From Bradysia coprophila (lineage: Eukaryota; Arthropoda; Insecta; Diptera; Sciaridae), in the NCBI RefSeq assembly GCF_014529535.1, contig NW_023503409.1:7936390-8000389 (forward strand): DNA of 64,000 bases, in the 5' to 3' direction. Below, piece after piece: positions 1 to 14,249 of the stretch. The stretch's first letter is position 1, and each line of letters begins with the position of its first letter. The notes beneath the pieces are model-generated. The model made no database searches, had not been told where the DNA came from, and saw only the letters and a program-made list of their open reading frames with translations. The translations under genes and the position numbers were made by a program.

Positions 1-899
1 CTCCGAAAGTTCAATTTAAAAATTGTTAATGAACATGTTTTACGATTAATCGATGAAATTCAACGTAATTTTGTTCCAGGAACTGATGTACTTAAAAAAG
101 AACAAAGGAATTGGGATCTTCCGAAGATCAAACATCAATTTAATGAATTGTTCGAATCTGGTGGTCTTACGACTCGTGCACGATTACTTGCGTCATCAAC
201 TAAAGAATCTTCAAAGTGGCTGCAGGTGATACCATCGAGTCAATTAGGATTATTATTGGACAACAATTCTGCTAGAATTGCTGTTGGACTTCGAGTGGGT
301 TCACAATTACGTGAGGAACACAAATGTGTTTGCGGCAAAATGGTAGAAAAAGATGGTTTACGTGGTATATCCTGCGCTAAATGCGCAGAAGGAAAAGTAG
401 TTAGTCACGATACTATATGAATAATATCTTCTCTCATGATTTATCTAGTGCAGGTGTTCCGAATATAGTGCAGCCCCCAGGTATTTCAAGAGATGGTAAA
501 AGACCTGACGGTATGACTTTGATACCATGGAGTCATGGGAGATCACTCTTGTGGGATGTTACCGTCCGGGATACCATGGCTGCATCATATATTAATGATT
601 CATCAAAGAAAGCGCGCTCAGTTGCAGACAAAGCTGAGAGACATAAGCATAACCATTATATTTCTTTGAAACAGAATTATTTGCTGACGCCACTTGCATT
701 TTAGACTTTAGGCTGTATGGGCCCAGAGACAAAGAAATTTATCAACAAACTGGATTCATTAATGAAAAGAGCTACGGGTGAGGTCAAATCAAAGGATTAT
801 CTCTTACAAAGAGTTACAATCACGATACAACGTGAAAACGCAGCCTGCATTTTGGGAACATTAGGGAAACGGAAGATTGGTGATTTTTATTTATTGTGA
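1..899 (+). pseudogene. 3' fragment of a non-LTR retrotransposon (C-terminal Cys/His plus RLE-like region), broken
   Basis: The window opens inside a reading frame (frame 1) that runs to a stop at 418-420 and continues in frame 3 from about 417. The conceptual product has a Cys/His cluster (CVCG, then CAKC, then a His), followed by GKRPDGMTLIPW and LLWDVTV, and ends with GPETKKF and an ACILGTL motif. This order, a zinc-like knuckle followed by R-P-D and a later D, resembles the restriction-like endonuclease region at the C-terminus of some non-LTR retrotransposons. I also recall it from many unnamed reverse-transcriptase-related proteins of invertebrates. The copy is dead: a frameshift lies near 417, and an in-frame TAG at 702-704 sits where relatives carry a sense codon. 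The upstream part lies outside the window. The element class is an inference; its status as a degraded coding fragment is clear. Confidence 0.6.
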
Positions 900-2172
900 T
901 TATGAAAAGATCGATTTTTTACTGGCTGCGCTATTATTATGAAGCAGTCTTTTTTGTCGCAATTCATTGAAAATGTAAACCAGGTAAGGTCTTATGTCAC
1001 CGCGGAGGACAAACCGATTTTGAAAACGGACATAAACGCACTCATTTTTGTATTATTTTGACATGAATTTTGACAAAACTATGCCATCCTGATTCATTGA
1101 TATTATTGCATAGAAATCTGTGGAAATTTTTTCCTATCTGCTCCATAAAGTTCTTCCAACATAAACCAATGAACCAAGTGTAAGACACACGTCTATCATA
1201 TACGATTACGTTCGCTTATTTGTATCATTTTAACATATCTCTGAGCGAAACACACAATATATGGATCACTTCAGTCACTTCGACAGAAAAACATCGGAAA
1301 ATAAATGTCAAAACGAAATAAAAAAAAGTATTTTTATTGGAGAAGGGAATGAACGCTGTAATGGCTGCCGATTGACAATTTTTTAATAAAAAGAATACTT
1401 CAGTGAAAGTGAAAAAGTTTACATTTCAGCGAACAGTTCTAGTAAAAATAGTTCTTTATAAACAGCAACATATTAACGCTATGTCTGTACCGGAAAGTCA
1501 GTTTTGTGAGGTGAATTTTCTTTGTTGCAATTAGGAAAAATATACTCCAAACAAAATGGTTTACTAGTTTGCGAGAAAATCGAGTTAATTCTCGATTCAA
1601 CCGACCAAGAAGATTGTGTTCAAATCAGTCAACATTTGGAGAATACACGCTGATAATTCCGGAGCAATTTTTATGTTTTATCAGTTACGGAATGTGGAAA
1701 ATGACGGTCAAAAATGCCTTCATAAATATTCACCCACACACCCATCGGATACTTCAAATAGACTTTGTTATTATTCGGTCGACATTTTTGATTTGGTCAA
1801 TTCATTCGATTCTAATTGAACTGTTTGAGCAATTGCAATTCTAACTATCAAATCAACAACGTTCGCCCAATCATTTTCGGGAATAGCAAATCATGCACGG
1901 TTCAATGTCCGCTAAACGCACAATCTCTGCGAAATTGCACATTCCTTGCGTATTGATTTTGTCTTGTTAGCCTAATTTGAGAATTCAATAGCGCCGGCTT
2001 TTTGGAAAACTTTGCGTGCGAACCTTGAAATAGCAAACGTTGGCAGTTAAAGTGTGTTTTGACTGTAAATACGTTGACTCCACGGACTTTAGTGTGATTT
2101 GTTATCAACAACTTTCGATTGAAAAATTCAATTTGCGATTTGTTTACCGATTTTCTTCTTTCTTTGTTTCAG
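900..2172. other. Intergenic DNA upstream of the ARIP4-like gene, with its 5' UTR splice acceptor
   Basis: No coding region is supported here; the short open frames show no recognisable protein. A pyrimidine-rich tract ending in TTTGTTTCAG at 2163-2172 is a good splice acceptor. The start-codon exon of the SNF2 gene therefore probably begins at 2173, and a non-coding first exon and the promoter lie further upstream. I could not fix the matching donor. Confidence 0.5.
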
Positions 2173-2205
2173 TAACTCCAAAAACTGTTCAACCACGCAT
2201 TAGCT

Positions 2206-5200
2206 ATGGATGAGACGTCCGGTGTTCAAGAACCTGAAAAATCGAAAAATGGAGATTCTGCAGCCTCTTCCACAAAATCACCAGCTGCAGCACCACCACC
2301 AGATGAGCTGACTACAGCAAGTGCTTGTAGCAACGACGATGATCTACTCGTACCAACGGAAAAGAGCCACATTCATTCAGATGACGAGAGTGGAAATCTT
2401 TTGGAAGAAAGTAGCTACGTACCTGATGATGAGCTGGATATTGAGGATCATCTAAAACGCAAAATTGGATTAAGTGATGATGAACCGTCGTCGGAGGGCC
2501 ACTTTAAAAAGTCGAAAAATAATTTCTACGATGATGACGACGAGGCTGATGAGGAGGATGATGAATTCGACGAAGATGACGACGATGAATTTGAGATCGA
2601 AAGGCATGGCAACGTACATCCATTCGTTAATGTTCAGAATCGTCACGCCTTCAAAGCATTCGAATCGGATGTGGACAGCTTGGTTGATGATTTGTCTGAT
2701 GGTGGTGTCAAATCGGAATTGGATAAGTCAATGTCGGAAAATGGTGAAACGTTAAACATCAGTGATATTCTCGGTGAAGCGGGCGATGATCTAAGCATAG
2801 ATAAAACGGTGAAATTGTCGGACATTGTCGTTGATCCGTTGGTTTTTTCGAAGCAAATCGGAAGAAAAGTGAAACTTCATCGCGGAGACGTAGATGACGA
2901 CGATGACGACGATGATGACGACGAAAATGAGGATGACGAGGACCCAAAAGATGAAGAAGAATTGGACTTCGATATTTCCGAGAAGCTGAAAGACATGGGT
3001 GAGATCTCGGTTCAGCCCGTTTCCAAAACGGACTCGAAAACGAAAAAGGATTTCGATTTGGGTGATGAAGTATCGCTGGAAATAACGAAGAAAAATGCCA
3101 GCGACACGGAAGACAAACGGAAAATCTCTAATTTGCGAAAAAACATCAGAGAAGTGATGGACGACAATCAATTAGATGCGTCGACTCTGGCAGCACAACG
3201 TGAAGAATTGGAGCGTTTGGCTCGTGTACAGGAACAACAACGGATAATCAGAGAAGTGCAACGCCAAATCGTTATGGAACGGCAGAATAGCAAGACTCAA
3301 AATCGAGTTCTATCCTTGCTGCAAGGCCGATCATCGTCACTACTAAAAAGCACAATGAATAGCGGTGCGTCCTCGAGTAAAGTACCGTTTCCCGATGAAA
3401 GCACCACCCTAACCAAATTAATGTCCAGTGAAACAATGCCGGTCGAACATTCGTTCAATGAGACCCGGCTTGAAACAAATCGGGCTAATTTAACGCCATC
3501 GGTGAGCATTGCTCCAGTGCGACCGCCAGTATTAAAACGCGATAGAATCGATGTTCCCGAGGATGATAAAAAGGATCAACCCGTGGAGCAAACGGAGGTT
3601 AAGCCGAAGAAAGATATCGTAACAATTGTTGATAGTTCCGATGATGATTGCATTGTTCTGTCGGACGACGACGAGGTACCAGAAGAGGATGATGATCCGC
3701 AGAACAGTGGATTGCACGTCAATGACACCTACAATGTGCCAGATGATCAGGGAAGAGTTGTGATAAGTAAGTTGACATTGACATTGGCCTTTTGAGTTTG
3801 CTTGTTCTAATACGGCTGTTGTTTTCAGATATAGGACATCCTGAAGGAGAATCGGACATATATCTGGCTCCGCAAATAGCTAGAGTTATCAAACCCCATC
3901 AAATTGGTGGCGTTCGTTTCCTGTTCGACAATATTATTGAATCGGTGGAACGGTTTAGCACATCGAGTGGATTCGGTTGTATATTGGCACATTCAATGGG
4001 TAAGTGTTTCGCTCTCTGATTGTTTGCGCACGACACTAAACTTATACCCTATAAATTTCAGGTCTTGGCAAGACGCTACAGCTGGTTTGCTTCTGTGATA
4101 TATTTTTAAGGCACACCAATTCGAAGACCATCCTCTGCATTATGCCGATCAATACACTTCAGAATTGGATGGCCGAATTCAATATGTGGTTGCCGGAAGA
4201 TCCAGACAAATCGCCAATGAGTTCATCCGGCGAAGTGAGGCCTAGAAATTTCAATTTGTATGTACTGAACGACACGCACAAAACATTGAACGCACGATCG
4301 AAAGTGGTGCTGGAATGGGCCGAAAAGGGCGGAGTGTTACTAATGGGCTACGAGTTGTATCGACTGCTCAGTATGAAAAAAGTGGCGAAAAAGCGCGGAC
4401 GCAAAGTGTATCGTGATCCAGAAGTTGAAAAGGAAGAGGCCGAAGAGCACAAAAAGTTGTTGGATGAAATGCATGCAGCTCTGGTGAAACCGGGTCCGGA
4501 TTTAATCGTCTGCGACGAAGGTCATCGCATCAAAAATTCTCATGCTGGAATATCAGTGGCTCTCAAGCAAATTCGATCGAAACGTCGGATCGTGTTGACC
4601 GGCTATCCGTTGCAGAATAATTTACTGGAATATTGGTGCATGGTCGATTTTGTGCGACCGAACTATCTGGGAACCAAGACTGAATTTTCGAATATGTTCG
4701 AACGGCCAATTCAAAATGGACAGTGCATCGACTCCACGCCGCAAGATATTAAGTTGATGCGGTACCGAGCACATGTGTTGCATTCACTGTTGCTGGGTTT
4801 CGTTCAACGGCGGTCTCATGTCGTCCTACAAAATTCGTTACCACAGAAGGAGGAGTATGTACTACTAGTTCGGATGACACCCTTTCAACGTGATCTGTAT
4901 GAAGTGTTCATGAATGAGATTGTTCGCGTAAAAGCAGTTCCTAATCCACTGAAGGCGTTTGCAGTCTGCTGCAAAATCTGGAACCATCCAGATGTTTTGT
5001 ACAATTTCCTGAAGAAGCGAGAGGCTGATCTAGACTTAGAAGAAGCAGAAGCGGCAGCAAATGATCCAACGTACGAGCCACCCATTGGTTGCATAAACGA
5101 ATCCTCAAATTCATCCAATCAAAAGTTAACGAAAGGATCGAAGAAAAAACTGCCAACTGCACCGAAAGAGAAAAAGCCGCGAAAGAACGCACGACCAGAA

Positions 5201-8200
5201 GGCAGTAAGCCACGGAGTCGAAAAGCAAAGGCGAAACCTGAAGCAACAATTCCGCCTACATCGGCCAGTGAAACGAAAGTGGAAGATGTGAAGCCGATCG
5301 ATTCCAAACCAGAACTTGTTCTACCTAAAATAGAACCGAAGGTCGAACCTCAGTGTGGCACAAACGAGGTCAAAAAAGAGGCATTCGATTCATCATACGG
5401 AAATCCATCGCAAAACGAACAATTTCCGTCGCAGCCTTACAACTTTGGTTACAACAATTTTGGCTACGACAATTACGATTCGAATAATTACTATGGCAAC
5501 GGGAACTACAACAATCCCGGACAAAATAATCCCATGCAGTCGCAGCCATCCAACCAGAACTACTATCCGAATCAAAATTATGATTCGAACTATCAGCAAA
5601 ATGCTTACAGTCAAAATTTGCCACCGCCACCACCTCCACAACAAAACTACTGGCAAAACAATCAAAACTATTATCCGAATCAGAGCGAATATCACCAGGG
5701 CCAAATGTATTCAAATTACGGATCGACCGACTACAACAATCCAAATGCATATCCACCACAGCAAGCACCTCCATCAATGTTTCCCACAACGAATTCTTCG
5801 TCGAACTATCCGCAAAATGAATGGAACAATTCCGGAACCAATAACGATCTGCCGATCAAAACCGAACCCAAACCATCGCAGATCGTAGATCTGGACACGA
5901 AAGAAATCAAAGTGGAAGCAGTCGTCGATGTCAAAGAAGAAACCAAAGTGAAAATTGAAGAAATTAAGGAGGAGATTGTGGAGAAGGATATCAAGCCGAA
6001 GGATGATGGAATCCCGTACGATTGGGCGGTGGAACTGATGAAAAACTATGTGCCAGATTTGATTGAAAATTCGCCGAAAATGGAAATTTTCTTTTGCATT
6101 TTAAAGGAGAGTTTAAGACTTGGAGATCGCATGCTTGTGTTCAGCCAGAGTTTGTTGACGCTCAATCTAATCGAAAAGTTTCTACAGGCGAACACTGTCA
6201 ACAATACTGACATCAAATGGGCGAAAAACCTGAATTACTACCGTAAGTATCAGTGACACCCAATCCTTTCCTAATTTACCTTTCCGACCGATTCCGAATA
6301 GTCGATGCGCCTGTCTCATTGCAATTCAAAACCGAATTTTCAATTTTGTTTTCAGGTCTGGACGGTTCTACAGCAGCGCAAGAGCGTGAAAAACTGATCA
6401 ACGAATTCAACTCAAATCCGAACATTCATCTGTTTTTGGTGTCGACGAGAGCTGGTTCTCTGGGTATAAATCTAGTCGGCGCAAATCGAGTGGTGGTCTT
6501 CGATGCAAGTTGGAATCCTTGTCACGATACTCAAGCCGTTTGTCGAGTCTATCGCTACGGTCAGAAGAAGCCGTGTTTCGTCTATCGATTGGTGATGGAC
6601 TCGTGTTTGGAAAAGAAGATCTACGATCGGCAAGTCAATAAACAGGGAATGTCCGATCGCGTCGTCGACGAGTGCAATCCCGACGCTCATCTATCGCTGA
6701 AAGAAGTTACAAGCTTGTGCTGGGACGATGAAAAAGTGTCTGAAATTCGTGACTTTAGTGATTGCAAAGAGAAGTATTTGGACATTGTGATGCAGAAAAT
6801 AATTGAAAGTTTTTCGAAACGAATGTCCAAAGAGCCATTCCAACATGAGAGTTTGCTGATTGATCGAAAAGAGAAAAAGTTATCGATGGCCGAAAAGCGA
6901 TTGGCGCAAAGAGGTTACGAGTTAGAGAAGCAAGCAGCTATTAAACCAAATTACGATAAGCCCGGCTCTGGAATGCATTATCGAACGATGAGGACTCCAG
7001 ATGGTGCAATCGTTCATCGTCCAGTTGCTTCGGTACGATTTTTTTAAAATAAGTTACAGAAACGGTTCCATGAACTTCAACTATTCATGTGTGTTACAGG
7101 TTCGTCCGATGCAAGCTGAAATCGGTGGCGATCGAATGCGAACTGGCCCTGCTCGACCTACGAGATGGATTCCTGCAGAAGTTTGGCAACGCCAAGGAAT
7201 GACTGCTCAAGTTCTGACTTTGCCTGGAGGTAAGAATTTTGTTCAAAATGTGGCCTCTCATGCCGTTAAAAGCCAACGTAAATTCAAGTCTAACTTCGAA
7301 AACAAATTTCATTTCATTGCAGATGTGGTTATACCAACCAGTTCGGCTGAGAAATCCAACATCGTTCTCAAGGAAGGTCAAAAGGTGATGGTTCTGAAAT
7401 CGCCGAAAGGCATTTACATGCAGTTGGAGACCGGTAAAATTATTGCCATCCGAACGTCGTTCAAAATGGGCCAAGGCAAAGAAAAATCGCCATCCGGTTT
7501 GATTGGTCGTGAATTTAATGAGAAAAGACCGAATTTGATGCGACCGCTTGGTCCCATTCCAACTGAGAAAATGCCAAACTTGAAAAATGCTGACAATATT
7601 GGTGTTCCGGCAAACAAACCTGGAAGGCCACCCGGCAGTGTGTCTCAATACAATCGTGGACCACCTGTGCCGTTCGCAACACATACGCCTGGGCATGGAA
7701 ATGTCCATGGACCAGCTCACGGCACAATTCATAGTCATGTACCGAATCACGGACCGACTCATGCAAGTAGTCTTGCATCCAGTCCCACTAGACCCGTCTC
7801 GTTGCTGCAAAAACCTCGGCCAAATGCACCCAATGCTAGTTTGATGAAAAATCGGATGCCTCAGAATGTTGGCAATAAAAACATCCAATTGGGTACTGCA
7901 CGACCGTACAATTTGAAGCAGGGTCCTCGACTGCCAATCAAGAATATGCGCTCATCACAAATGCCAATGCCAACTTCCAGCAATTCGAACAGTTCTTTCG
8001 AAGGAGAAAGTTCGAATGAAGCGAAATACTTTGAACGTCAAATGGACGAGATGAAGCAAGACGCAGAGATGAAGAAACCGATCGAACCATCCAATAAGGT
8101 TGAAGTAATTAGTCAAGAAGTGATACGGAAAGCGGACGTCGTTGACAGAGACGAAACGACTAGTGGTAACAGCAACGATGACGTGATAATGATTAGTGCT

Positions 8201-10479
8201 GATGATAAGCCGAAACCACCGGTTGACGATGGCAATCCATTCAATTACAATTACGGAAACAATGCTCCGTATTACAATAATCAAGGGTATCAGCAGCAAA
8301 GAACTCCATATCCACAATACAATCAACAGCAACAGCAGTCACACCAACAGCAACCAATTCAACAACAACAGCAGCAACAACAATCACTACCACAACAGCA
8401 TCCTTACTACAATCAATATCCACAATCGCAACAAATGCCACAACAAATGCCGCAACACCACCATCAACCGCATCAGTTACATCCTCCTTCGCATCAAAAT
8501 TACGATTATTCGTCACCAATGTCAACTCTAAGCAGCACAGCTCCATCGCCATCTGTGTCGCATTCATATTCATCGCCTAGTCCGTCGACTATACAATCGC
8601 CGACACCTACAGCTATGATAACTATTGAAGACGATCAACCATTGCGAGAAAAAGTGGTGTACAAACCAAACTTGGTAGAACGAAAGGGGAAGTCGTCGAA
8701 GAAAGGTGCTGACAAATTTAACGAATCTTATCAACAACCAATGAATTCACAACCTCACAATTACCCACAACAACATCAGATGCATCAATATCCAAATCAG
8801 CAGCACCAGCTGCAAAATCAACAATTACATCCACAACATCAACAGCAGCAACAACAACATCAACATCAGCAACAACAAAATCAGCAACTGAATCCGCATC
8901 ATCAACAACATTCCCAGCAATACCACCCACCTTTGCCATCACCTACAAATAATTCACTGAAGAACTATCGACACAAAGCTAGCAAACTATCACCGAACTC
9001 AGAAGATTTTCATTACAATGATAACTCCAACATCCAGGACAGCGAGACTTCGTTGAGCTTTCTGGAAAGAACGGCGTCATCGATCAACGAAAATCAAAGT
9101 GTTTTCAATGCTTCGCTTAGCGATATAACAAAGCCACCACCAATGGTTTCACCGGCAGTGATTCCAGCTACTAAATCGAAAGCAAAACCACGTTCAAAAG
9201 CTGCAGCTGCTCCGAAAAAGCCACCGAAAGCACCAAAACAACCAGCAGAGCCCAAACCACCAAAAGAAAAATCTAAAACAACGAAGAAAACTAAAAATGC
9301 AAATGTGCCAGTTCCAGCACCATTACCCTCTGCAGGCTCACTTGAACATAACAGTAATTCATCGTCGTCCTCATACCCTGGCTCCGAGCAAACAGGAACA
9401 AATCAACAGATCAATTCTCAACTACCGCCACCTCCACTTACACAGCCAACTCAACATCATACTCAAATTCCAATGCAACAGCCGTCGAATACGCATAGTG
9501 GATATAATAACTATCCTCCACAACAGCAATCATACGCTAATTACCCGCCTCCGCAACAGCACGTTCCTCCTGTACATTCTCAACCGCCGAATGACCAAGC
9601 ACCATATGCACCGTATCCACCATACAATATGGGTAAGTTATGTAGGATATGCATGCAATGATTTTGTATTTTGCGTCATTTTGCGTCAATTTTTAACTTG
9701 TCGAAAAGATTAGGACACCGTGCTGGCCACGAAAGTCTTGAATTATCTTGTGTCATGTGTACATCGTCTCAATTACTAATTTTCGAACATTTTCTAAAGG
9801 TTATCCACCGTATCAACCACCGACGACACAGAATGCTCCTCCGCCCACATCGTATCCATCTCAACCACCATACGATCCAAATTATCAACCGCCACCAACT
9901 AATTTCCACAAACCTGATGATAGTGCGCAACCATCATACAATTCTCAGCCAAGTACAACACAATTACCGAATCCACAACCGACTCAACATCAATATAATC
10001 CAGCGCAGTCGCAGCCACCGCAAAATCCCCCACATGCTGCATATCCACAAAGTAGTCCAAATGTACCGGCATACCAGCCGCAACATCATAATCCACCACA
10101 ACAGCCATATCAGCAACCATATTATCAACCACCGCCGACTGCGTATCCACCTCAGTCCGGATATAATTATCAAACGCCGTATGGCCATGGAGGATATGCT
10201 CCACCGCAAGGACCTCCTCCAATTCCACCGCCACAAATTCCACCACAACACGGAAATCAGCCGCCTCCGTCGCATATGCCAGTCAATCACCAATCGACAC
10301 CCAATCAATATCCACCATCGCAGCAATATCCTCCTCAGCAGCAGCAACAGCAACCTCTGCCGCCCCAACAATCACCAGTCGGAAATGATCAGCAAAATCA
10401 ACAGCAGCAATACGCTCCGTATCAGAACAATTACAATTACAATCCGTATAGCAATCCTCACCCAGGACCGTGGCAGTGA
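2206..10479 (+). CDS. Arip4: ARIP4/RAD54L2-type SNF2 family ATPase
   Basis: This is a nuclear SNF2 chromatin-remodelling ATPase of the ARIP4 (RAD54L2) group. Exons read 2206-3766, 3829-3999, 4062-6242, 6356-7032, 7100-7229, 7323-9632 and 9800-10479, giving 2569 residues. Residues 1-520 are acidic and low-complexity. The ATPase starts near IYLAPQIARVIKPHQIGG; the Walker A GLGKT is at about 578-582 and the DEGH box at 729-732. The C-terminal helicase lobe (LVFSQSL, STRAGSLGINL, RVYRYGQ) follows an Asn/Tyr/Gln-rich insertion at about 915-1225. The rest is Pro/Gln/His-rich. The fifth intron (7230-7322) is 93 nt and stop-free, so its retention would add 31 residues. The product is longer than human ARIP4 (about 1467 residues), mostly through low-complexity tracts. 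Start chosen as the first ATG after a spliced 5' UTR acceptor. The family call is firm; the exon borders are manual. Confidence 0.9.
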
Positions 10480-10731
10480 ACCCAGTGAAGGTATTGATTT
10501 TGATATTAGATAATCTTCGTTAATTAAGTCAATTGGAGTTTTTAATGTCGGCGTTCCATTTAACTGTAGAAAAAACCTCCGCCATTTTTATCAATCACGT
10601 AAAGTGTGAGCAAACGAATTTAGCTTTTTGTAAATTTTTTTTCGTTTTTTTTTAATTAGGAAAAACAGTATTTTGTCGGTACGTGAATTATACATACTTT
10701 ACGTACGGTTAGCCTAATTTTCGAATTTTTC

Positions 10732-10737
10732 AATAAA
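10732..10737 (+). terminator. Arip4: Putative polyadenylation signal of the ARIP4-like gene
   Basis: AATAAA lies about 250 bp after the stop codon in an AT-rich 3' flank. It is the first canonical hexamer with a plausible position; the actual cleavage site is unknown. Confidence 0.4.
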
Positions 10738-13700
10738 AACGGAATCTTAATTCAAAAATGTTATTGATTCAATTATAAGAATGGAAATCACGTGCAATAT
10801 TACGTACAAACTGTTATCATCCAGTGTGTTGTTAAACTGTTAATAGTTTTTATTTTACGGACGATAAGGGGACATCCATAAAACATGTCATCCCAGAACA
10901 GCAGCGATTTTTTTTAATCTTCGTAAGACATCGAAAACATGGTTTCTCAAAGGGAAGTTTCTTGTCTTCCGCTCCTTCTCACTAAATGGTGTTGTAATGT
11001 TTTTGGTGTTTTTTTATGAATCAGATGTCTTAATATTAGTCTGAATAATCGGGAATGAAAAAGTCTGACGTGGTTTATGGGATTTACGGGATTTATGGAT
11101 GATCTCTAGAACGACAGTGTGTTCGTTTGTTGATGGATACAAATTGCTAGTAAGGACATTCATAACGTTTTATACGAAACAAAAAACTGTCGGCTCAGTT
11201 ATCGGTTCTTATGTAATTTTTTCATTTCAATTTTCAGATTTAATTTTTTTAAGTTTTCGTTTTTCGTATTAAATCCGTTCAATGAATGGAGCTGTTCTGT
11301 TATCGTCTTTTTTACATGGAAAGCGTAAAGCGTGTCCTGATACTGCCATTGAATCTATTCATCTCCGTTGTTTAAACTATTTTTTGTGTTTGATTGGAAA
11401 TCTTTTAACAGATGTATACAGCTAGTGAGTAGCGATTAAATCATCTCTGCTCAAATTAAAAACGACAAGAAAGAAGCGTTAAGCCTGCGCGTTTTCAAGG
11501 GGATATGTAGATCCAGAATTGACCCCTGATTGCCATAGAATCATTTAATAAAAAAAACATTTGTTCGTACGTTCTGTGCGCACTCATAAAAATCGAGTGT
11601 AGTGGTACCTAACGTCGTCTTCAGTCTCTTAGACATAAAAATATGAGATTTGATATGATTTAATCAATATTTTAAACAATTAGAAGTCGTTTGCACAAGT
11701 CTTGCGAAAGCTGATTTTTCGTTGAAGCCATTTCCATGAAAGTTTGTCACTAAAACAGTGAATGGGTCTACAGCCCGTCAACATTTTTCATCAACTTCAT
11801 GCTTTTTTCCACTTTTTATGTTTTTAATTAAAATTAAAATTAAAATACGAGCACGGCTCATTATTTGGAACTTTTAATTCGGAGAATTAGGAGAATTCGG
11901 ACAGAATTCCGAACCAATTCTGATTTTTTTTTGAAACTTTTTCAGAACTAAAATCCCCAATGAAATAATTAGCCATGACTTCGAGGCATCCAAAGAGTAA
12001 CTTTTGTTTTCTCTGCTAGATAAAAATTTCGGAACTTCAAAGTACACCAAATTGTCCAACATAGTCGTTACGGATTAATTGTCATGGTTCCAATTTATAC
12101 GTTTAACAGAAAAATACTTAAGATACTTATCAAAAACTCAGTTTTTACGAGTGCGCAAAGAAAGTCCGAACTTAAATTCTTTTTATTAGACCTTTGGTAA
12201 TCTCGCGTCAATTCTGGTTCAATCATATCACCTTGTCTTGAGAAATGTTAAAACAATTAAAATAGAAGACTTGGTATCAAACAACAAACATTCGTTGGAT
12301 ACATTTTGATTGAGCTTCATAGAATGTTATGTTTTAGTGATTTGGTATCAAATACTAAGTGATAAACAAAAGAAGTAATAGATTCGTTTGTGCTATCTGG
12401 GGATACGTTGCTTCCGTATGGTTTATTCAAAGAACCGATATGCACATAATAAATTGTAGGAATAAATATCAACAAAAAGCAAAATAGATTTTAAACGTTT
12501 TACTGTACATTTGATATGCTAGAAAAATTTCGTCATTCATTAAAATGGTAATTTATAAGATCTGAACATAATTAACATAACAAAGTAGACTTTTGCTTTT
12601 TTGCCGGACAAAAGAAACTTTTTTATAAAAAAAAAAACGAAATCGCTAAATTGATTTTTTATAAAATGAAATTTTACTCTTCTTTACAAACGTAGAAGTT
12701 TAATGATATTTCAATTACATATTAGTAAACAGTGTATGTTTCAATAAACAAAGCAAAAGTTAGAGCATTTACAATTAAATAAATTTAAATTCGTTTTCTA
12801 AGAGTAAGTAACCAGCGTTCAAAAAGCAGCATAAATAATAAAAATGAGATACGTAAAACAGAGGATTTATAATTCATAAGCGCACTAAATAATAATAAAT
12901 TGATTAGTAAAACTTTCCCTGATTCGGTGGATACATAATGATGTTTGTGGGTAAATGCAATTTTTGATGAAGATGATACAAATCAGAGCAAAAAAAAACT
13001 ATATCTTTGGATACGTTCAACCAACGTTCTTTTTTTTAATATAATAAATTAAGGATTTTGTTTTTAATATAATTGTATAAGCAATATGATTGCATTTTTC
13101 ACTTTAATTTCTGTAGATATGCTAATGTTAAAAAAGAAAAGAAAATTCGTTCGTTCGTTTTATGTTTCCTCCCCAATTTATTTATTTTATTGTTTTATAT
13201 TCGAAGGTGTCGATCAAAGTATTACTAAAAAAGAAAATTATTAATAAATTTATCAAAGAAATCGAAACTAAATTAATTGAACTGTGTGCCAAAGCAAGAT
13301 GGGCTCCAGTTCATGTAGGATTAAAATAATAATTTTACACACACACACACACCGCGTATGTTTTACGTTGTCGTCGACCTATATGATTGTATTAGCGCTT
13401 TAAATATTTTTTATTAAATTAAATAAATATTCACAAAGAACATAGTTACATCTATTCGAACTAATAAATTAATTGCATAAATAAATGTGTCAAATCTCAA
13501 AACAAACAAACAAACAAAAAAAAACCTATTAATGTAATTATGAATATAAATGAATAATAGAAATATTACTCTCTCAGCGAAATGTATTTTAATTTCCCAT
13601 GATGATAAACATTCTGACTGATTAATTGTTCAATGTGATATCAAAGCGGAGAAGCTGGTTTCTTTGATTACTCTCGTCTTCAATGTTATTTTAGATAGCA

Positions 13701-14244
13701 AACGAGAGTAATGAGAGGAAACGAAAATGCTTAATTTTATAAGTGCAAAAGAGTATACAAGTGTCGTATGCCAGACGAGAAAAACAGCTTCGCTCCCCTT
13801 GCTTAAACTACTTTTTAAATTCTAACAAAAAATGCAGATCCAATATTTTAGCCTTCCGGACCAGAAAAACACATATTTCTCCCAATATCCCACAATCCCC
13901 GGAATCTGAGAAGGAATATGATTCCGTACATTTTCGTGGGGTACGTGAAAATCATAAAAATAAATCTTCTCATATGTGTGATGATCTGAGAAGGATCCAC
14001 CAAACGAAAAACAATTTTTTTTTGTCAATTAAAATTATTTCAAATGCACCGTGCCAATGAAAGTTTGACTTTTAGACATTGGGTTAAGAATATTTTTTTT
14101 GACGATGGAAGCTTCAGCTATTCGTATGAGCCTATAACTTTCCCTTCACACTATCAAAATATCACCTGTTGCGGCCATAGCTGTAGCGCCCGATACAAAA
14201 AATACAGCTGTGTTAGATTATCTGGTTACAAACGTTGTCCGCTA
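10738..14244. other. AT-rich intergenic DNA without supported genes
   Basis: No recognisable coding region, RNA gene or transposon protein is seen. The stretch has many poly-A/T runs, a CA microsatellite at 13337-13352, and a small hairpin near 13667-13711 whose arms share ATTACTCTCGT. The open frame at 13743-14060 shows no domain or sensible composition. Part may be a long 3' UTR of the upstream gene. Confidence 0.5.
13337..13352. repeat. (AC)n microsatellite
   Basis: Eight AC dinucleotides in a row. Confidence 0.9.
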
Positions 14245-14249
14245 CATAA

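Noticed and set aside
5355-5888. Thr/Ile/Arg-rich frame inside the ARIP4-like gene
   Set aside because: Frame-shifted shadow of the Asn/Tyr/Gln-rich insertion.
13743-14060. Protein-coding frame before the miniature LTR element
   Set aside because: No recognisable domain, no splice context and AT-driven composition.
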